From contig JBBPTG010000078.1 in the NCBI GenBank assembly GCA_038093975.1, positions 57,671 to 121,670 on the forward strand: a DNA stretch of 64,000 bases. Reading direction: 5' to 3'. This document shows, piece after piece, positions 58,441-64,000 of this stretch (the first letter of the stretch is position 1; every line of letters starts with the position of its first letter). Source of the stretch: Chalciporus piperatus (lineage: Eukaryota; Basidiomycota; Agaricomycetes; Boletales; Boletaceae). Under the pieces are notes generated by a model that had not been told where the DNA came from, made no database searches, and worked only from the letters and a program-made list of their open reading frames with translations. The translations under genes and the position numbers were made by a program.

Positions 58441-59054
58441 AGTCGAGGGCTAGAGCTAAGATCGGAGATCCGAGTGCGGATAAGGGATCGATGAAGTAGA
58501 TCAAGCGTCTAGATGATAGGAAGGACTCGGGGAAGTCAAGGAAGGACTCGGGGAGAGACGGAGACAAGGAAAAAGGATAGGGGCAGGTAGTGATCGTAAC
58601 ACGTAGGGCCCGGTTGGGCCCAGCGTTGCACTTTGGGCAGGAGATTGGGCAACGTTCCGGACCGCGGGAAGGGTGGAGGGGGATAAGGGATTCACTCACT
58701 TTTCTTGGGTGCTTCAAGGGGCTCCGAGTGCATCTGGGGAATCTCCACTCGCAGGCCGAGCCAGAAGGTTGTGGAAGCTGGACAAGTCGCGCTCGACGCG
58801 TCCTTTAATTAGTTGCCGAGTGGACCAAATAGAGCGCGTCAACAATCACGTAAGCACAGACGCCCACTCGGTGTAGATTGAACTGTGTACTAGGCCTACT
58901 ACCAACTGCCGCATCAACCAGCGCCTCAGAACTTCTGACAAGACGTCAAGCTTCAAGGATACTCCTGATCCCACCCTACATGGGCCGCAACGTTATACAC
59001 AAATTTATCGCCGTTTGCCCCTTAACACTTCCTCTGTGCCTCGTTATTATATTA
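58441..59054. other. Flank between minisatellite and Plavaka gene
   Basis: Contains gggcccggttgggccc at about 58607, a short palindromic block, and likely the promoter of the next gene. An upstream in-frame extension (58878-59054) exists but the finger-containing start at 59055 is preferred. Confidence 0.35.
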
Positions 59055-62000
59055 ATGAGTGGTCGCTTCAGATGTGGAACGGAAGCTTGCAGTCGTTCTT
59101 TCGACAGCAGTCGAAGCGTCTCTCTGCACCGCTTGAGCTGTATCCACTACCAAGTGTATGCCAACCGGCCCCGGGAAAAGCGTAGCTTACTCCAACCCTC
59201 CCTTGCAACAAGTTTTTCTCCCTGCAAGAAAGCACGCTGGGAGACTGAGGACGCCCCTACAGTTCAGCCCAAGGAGAACGAGACGAGCCCTAATGCACCT
59301 TCCGGCAGCATGGCAAACCAGCCAACTGATATCCAGGAGCCCCATCCGAGTCCAAATCCCATTCCAATTCAGAATGTCACCTCCGAGTCCAGTAGTATGG
59401 CCATTTCACTGTCGAGCACCGACTCAGAGCAGAACAGAGCGGCCAAGTTGAATTCACGAGACCACACCAATCCGAACGACACTGCAGCTACATCAGATTC
59501 CAGCCGTCCTATTCGGTCTCGCCGTTTACCTGCTCGCTTCAGGGATGTCTTGCCAGAACCACCTCTCCCTATACTCCTAGAACCTTCTCCTGGGCCTGCT
59601 CCTATCATCCCTCGTGTCATATTGCATGTATTCGACTCTTTTCGGTCAGCATTCAATATCTTTGGCATTGCTCGAGAGTATCGTCATCGTCCATCATACG
59701 ATCCTGACTCCTTTCTGTCGCTCAACGAGCTGTCAACTGCCAACTCGCATTCTACTAGCAGTCACAGTTCTTCCGATGCCATTTCTGGACCTCCGCCCCC
59801 ACCATGGCCATGGAAATCAATGTCTGTTTGGAGGTTGATGAATTGGATGCTATCAGGAAGCAAACTGAAGTCAGCAGCGGAAGTAACTCGGCTCGCCAGC
59901 ACTGTCATCACGACAGAAGACTTCTGTCCTGAAGATCTGCTAGGGTTCAATGCCAATACCGAGATGAAGCGCTTTGACGCATCGGAGAAGGATCTTGACC
60001 CTAACCATCACTTTCGCAAGGATGGCTGGACAGAAACACCCATCACTATCTCGGTGCCAACTCGCGAACAAAACCCTGCCGGAAATGGCCAGGAGTTCAC
60101 CATCCCTGGATTCTTTCATCGTAACCTAACTGCTGTGATGCAGGCCGTTTTCTCGGACACCTCGTCAAAGTGGTTTCACTTGACTCCGTTCAAACGGATC
60201 TGGAAATCTCCGGCCAGTGGTAACGAGCAACGCATCTATGACGAGCTCTATACTTCAGATGCATGGATCAAAGCACATGACGAGCTGCAGAAACAGAGAC
60301 GTACAGACGGATGCACCCTTGAGCGAGTAATAGCAGGGATGATGCTGTCGTCAGATGCAACCCATCTTGCTCAGTTCGGTCATGCTTCAGCATGGCCGGT
60401 CTACTTGTTCTTCGGGAACCTATCAAAGTACATACGAGCATGCCCGAACACAACAGGTGCATGCCACCTTGTGGCATTTATTCCGAAGGTACTTTTCAGT
60501 TGTTTCATGATGTATCTTCAAATTGTCTCACCGACATTGCAGCTCCCACAATCAATCAACAATTTTATTTCTCAATTCACGAACAAGAAGAATAAGTCTG
60601 ACATCCTCGCGCATTGCAAGCGGGAATTAATTCACGCAATCTGGAAGATCTTATTGGACGAGGAGTTTGTAGAGGCCTACAAGAATGGAGTTGTTGTTAA
60701 ATGCCACGACGGTATGTACCGCCGTGTATTTCCTCGTCTCTTTACATACTCGGCAGACTATCCTGAGAAGTATTTCTGTTATTTCATCGTGTAGCCAACT
60801 TCTCTAATGTCGCTTTGCAGAGTGCTTCTAGCCACAATCCGCGACAAGGGTAACTGTCCCTGTCCCAGCTGTCTCGTTCCAAAAAGCGAGTTCCACCGCC
60901 TTGGTTTATTGTCCGATTTCACTGCGAGAATTGCCAAGATCCGTCAATACTTTCATGATCAGATCAGTGCCGCACGCAACGCAATCTATAAACTTGGGGC
61001 TCCTATCAAAGGTGCATTGCCAGAACAACGCCTGAAAGCCCTTTCTCTGGTACCTACCTTCGTAAGCGACTGGCTGCGCATTCAGAATTTCAAGCGGTTG
61101 ACATGTCTTCCCAGAACTCCTTCGCTGATATACTGGGTCCTCTGGGATGCACCATATTCACGATCTTGACCGTCGACCTCTTGCATGAAGTTGAACTTGG
61201 GGTTTTCAAGTCAGTGTTTAAACATCTCTTGCGTTTGCTGTATTCTATCGACCGCGATGCCATCAACGTTCTCAATGTTCGGTACGTCATTGTCAATATT
61301 GTTACAAATGTCTGGCTGACATCTTGGTCATGGTAGCTTCCATCAAATCCCCTCGTTTGGGCTAGGATCAATTCGGCGCTTTCCTCCTGACGTTTCAGAA
61401 ATGCAACAGCGCGCCGCTTGGCATTTTGAAAATGTGCTGCAGGTAGGTCATTGCTGTCCATGAGCTGGTTCAAGCGAGGAGAACTCACGTAGTGACTCTA
61501 GTGTGCGATCCCTGTCTTCGAGGGTCTCTTTCCTCGTGAACACGATGATGTTGTGCGCATCTTGTTGTTCCGCCTTGCTCAGTGGCACGCCCTCGCGAAG
61601 CTTCGAATGCATGCTCTTCGAATGTACATGATTCGAAGCTCGCCCAGGGCGTGCCACTTGCGCGAACAACAAGATGCGCACAACATCATCGTGTTCACGA
61701 GGAAAGAGACCCTCGAAGACAGGGATCGCACACTAGAGTCACTACGTGAGTTCTCCTCGCTTGAACCAGCTCATGGACAGCAATGACCTACCTGCAGCAC
61801 ATTTTCAAAATGCCAAGCGGCGCGCTGTTGCATTTCTGAAACGTCAGGAGGAAAGCGCCGAATTGATCCTAGCCCAAACGAGGGGATTTGATGGAAGCTA
61901 CCATGACCAAGATGTCAGCCCGATGATGTTGTGCGCATCTTGTTGTTCCGCCTTGCTCAGTGGCACGCCCTCGCGAAGCTTCGAATGCATACAGAGCGGC

Positions 62001-63049
62001 AGCAGTTACGCAAGTTCCAAGAGTATACTTGCTCATCTTTCAAGACTACCGAACTACCCTCAGAAACTGCAGCACGATGGAGACGAACGGAATCGAAACT
62101 GAAGGCCCAAACAGACAATACTACATCGAAGGCTTCCCGAGCTCAGGCTACTGGTACGGGCGGTGCTGCACGACCGAAAATGTTCAATCTATCGACATAC
62201 AAGATACACGCTCTTGGTCACTACCCGAATACAATTCGTTCGCTGGGAACAACAGATTCATACACCACTCAGATCGTAAGCTCCGAGTGGTATTGAAAAG
62301 TATGCGTGATCTCAATGTATTTCTTGCAGGGAGAACTCGCTCATAGGCAGTTGAAGAGGTTCTACCAGTGCACCAATAAGCAGGACCCTAAGAGCCAACT
62401 CTCAAAGCAAGAGAGACGCCTGACTCGCGCACGCCGTGAGGTAGATCCTGACGGAATATACTTCCAGGAAGCAGGGCCCGAGGACAGTGGACCATCGACT
62501 CTATCGGAGCGTTACCACCTGGCATCTGATTCCCGTCAGACTGTTAACTTAGCTGTGTTTCTGGGCGAACACTCTGGTGATCCAGCAATTAAAGTGAGTT
62601 TCTTCCAAGCCATACACGATCAGTTCCTTGATTACCAGCCTTCTCAGGAGTTCATTCCGAAGCTCAAAGACCACCTCCTCACTCGTCTACGAAACCTAGA
62701 ATATGATGGTGACGAATGCATCTTCACCCCAGACGAGCGACATTCAATTCATTTTGTCGATGGTCTCAACCGTATACCCATGCCCAGACGCCTGCAAATT
62801 AACTTCACTACTTATGACATTCGACGCGCCTACGATACACTTCGCCCTGGTCATGGTGGTGTGGTTATGCTGCACTCCTGCGAGGAAGGCTCCGATACCC
62901 ACCCGTTCTGGTATGCCCAGGTGTTGGCTGCTTTTGTGTTCCGTGTCCACCACAACGGACGCGAGCACACTAAGGATGTACTTTGGATTCGTTGGTTGGG
63001 AGTGGTGCCCGGCTACACCTTAGGCACCACTTTTTGCACAGCCACATGA
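59055..63049 (+). pseudogene. Plavaka-type DNA transposase gene, interrupted
   Basis: Start MSGRFRCGTEACSRSF, a C2H2-like finger (C...C...H...C) usual at the head of Plavaka proteins, then a disordered Ser/Pro segment. The core reads WPWKSMSVWRLMNWMLSGS, GFNANTEMKRFDASE, RIYDELYTSDAWIKAHDELQ, MLSSDATHLAQFGHASAWPV and YLFFGNLSKYIRACPN. A CPCPSCLVP zinc motif is near 60860, then TVDLLHEVELGVFK (61170) and CAIPVFEGLFPREHDD (61503). It resumes at RPKMFNLSTYKIHALGHYP, GELAHRQLKRFYQ and a C-terminus with DVLWIRWLGVVPGY. The family is a basidiomycete DDE/RNase-H-like transposase. The coding part is broken at 61314-61920 by an inverted duplication of its own sequence, so the gene is probably dead. 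Confidence 0.7.
61314..61920. repeat. Palindrome with arms of about 300 bp inside the Plavaka gene
   Basis: Sequence 61314-61610 (from ggctgacatcttgg through caacagcgcgccgcttgg) returns in reverse complement at about 61625-61920, centred near 61617 with a small imperfect loop (tgcatgctcttcgaatgtac). Directly after, 61922-61990 repeats the end of the left arm in direct orientation (gatgatgttgtgcgcatctt). Confidence 0.9.
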
Positions 63050-64000
63050 CCTATTAGGGGGGGTTCCTTGTAGAGAGCAAATTGACCATAAAGGGGGTCA
63101 ATCTGCCTGCAGATTCCAGCCAATTCCCAATATATCCATGCATCTGCCCCCATGAAAATTCACATATCTGGATGCTTGCAGGATGTTTTCTAATGCTATT
63201 GCAGCTCTTCTGGAGGGTTTTGGAGAGGTTCAAGAGGGTTGGCAGAGGGTTGAAAGAGAGTTGGCAGAGGGTGTCTGGAGGGCCCAAAATGCTTCAGATA
63301 GCATCCTAATAGCTTATATTGTGGATGGCTTGTTGGCAACATTGCCAGAAAGCTCTCAGATGGTCTCCAGATGGTTTCCAGATGCCTCCCAGATGGTCTC
63401 CAGATGGTTTTCAAATGCTCACCAGATGCCTTTCAGGTGTTTGTAGATGATCTTCTCTCTACAATAGAGCCCATATACTCATTAGATAATGCCCCAAATG
63501 CTGCAGATGGTCCGCTTTTTTGATTACATCAGCAGATTTGCACTGATGGATCATCCAGGGGCAATATCAAAAGCATCTGGGCCAGCCTCTTCTGGATCAG
63601 GCACAGATGTCAAAAAGCTTCAAAAGTGCTTACATAAGCGGATTTAAGCGGTGACATCACCAGGGGCAATGTCACTACTCCCAGGGCATTGCCTTATTGG
63701 GAATCTTCTCAGATAACATATATTTTGACATTTCCTTCACATTTCTGGTGTTTCCCCTTGCTGTAGGCATCTTTACAGTGTAGATAGATGCTGTACATAT
63801 CATAATGACCAGTTTTTATCACTCCACCAATGTTCCCAGACCATCTGCAAGGCAGATCTCAGAATAGGGGATAAAATAAAAAATATGACCGCATTTTTGA
63901 CACATTTGACATATGGTCTCAAAGAATACATGCCCAGGCAGTGTTCATATATATCCACAACATATCAACAGCCCAAGAGGCCAGGATCCAAGCTGATGAT
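63050..64000. other. Plavaka 3' flank with short-period repeats
   Basis: Contains gagggttgg/agagggttg-type repeats at 63215-63275 and a cagatggt-based tandem stretch at 63356-63440 (cagatggtctccagatggtt and variants). The remainder is A/T-rich with no gene seen. The element end may lie here, but no TIR was recognised. Confidence 0.5.

Noticed and set aside
58590..58630. gggcccggttgggccc as a Plavaka TIR
   Set aside because: No inverted partner was found near 63-64 kb, so it is only a local palindrome on present evidence.
58878..59054. Longer N-terminus of the Plavaka protein
   Set aside because: The extension is in frame but lacks family features; the finger-containing start at 59055 fits better.
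1..64000. CRISPR array or bacterial operon
   Set aside because: No regularly spaced direct repeats with unique spacers. The Cas2-like resemblance at 55.3 kb is to the VapD side of the family and the gene has a spliceosomal intron.

Overview
The window reads as nuclear DNA of a basidiomycete fungus, most likely an Agaricomycete; a Rhizoctonia/Ceratobasidium-like genome is my best guess, without proof. Reasons: genes are cut by many short GT-AG introns of about 45-70 nt; there is a KIN1-type kinase with a KA1 tail, a five-exon SUMO gene, an agaric-style F-box/LRR protein, a Plavaka-type transposase and a fungal TET/JBP-like dioxygenase. No prokaryotic operons, CRISPR arrays or rRNA were seen, and I recognised no tRNA.

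Layout. 1-15.6 kb: two ABCC-type transporter genes face each other tail to tail as arms of a large inverted duplication (1-4560 and 8688-13236), with an F-box gene in the 4.1 kb spacer. The left copy runs off the window edge and appears to have lost a splice acceptor. 16-20.6 kb: a small Gln-rich protein gene, a HET-like scrap, and a damaged divergent pair made of RNA polymerase I subunit A49 (nonsense codon, no in-frame start) and the N-terminal part of SET2 (no SET domain). 20.9-27.2 kb: an accessory block with a Crinkler-like nuclease/kinase gene, a mini-gene that shares its promoter and first-exon design, an APH-type kinase pseudogene, and relics of another kinase family. 28.2-36.6 kb: a core segment with KIN1 (minus) and SMT3/SUMO (plus), separated by an SDR pseudogene and a second, internally deleted scrap of KIN1 joined to a kinase relic.

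36.9-45.1 kb: a MITE-like hairpin, a conserved hypothetical gene, and a two-gene element-like unit (large transposase-like protein plus a smaller partner). 46-51.7 kb: an intact-looking kinase of the relic family, a gene with a PD-(D/E)XK pattern, and a second, inverted, independently damaged APH copy. 51,747-54,540: a complete PIF/Harbinger transposon with perfect 47 bp TIRs and a TAA target duplication. 54.6-58 kb: a phosphatidylserine decarboxylase scrap, an intron-containing gene resembling the VapD/Cas2-type ferredoxin-fold nucleases, and a TET/JBP-like 2OG-Fe(II) dioxygenase. 58.3-64 kb: a minisatellite, a Plavaka-type transposase broken by a roughly 300 bp-arm palindrome, and short-period repeats.

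How the parts relate. The core genes (KIN1, SMT3 and probably the transporters) are housekeeping or physiology genes. The rest behaves like a fast-changing accessory landscape rich in transposons, kinase-family relics, gene scraps and nucleic-acid-acting proteins. The best candidates for something poorly described are the VapD-like gene at 55.3 kb, the Crinkler-like nuclease/kinase family with a shared promoter at 21-24 kb, the PD-(D/E)XK-like gene at 48.8 kb, and the dioxygenase next to a Plavaka element. Family assignments come from reading motifs only; no database search was possible.
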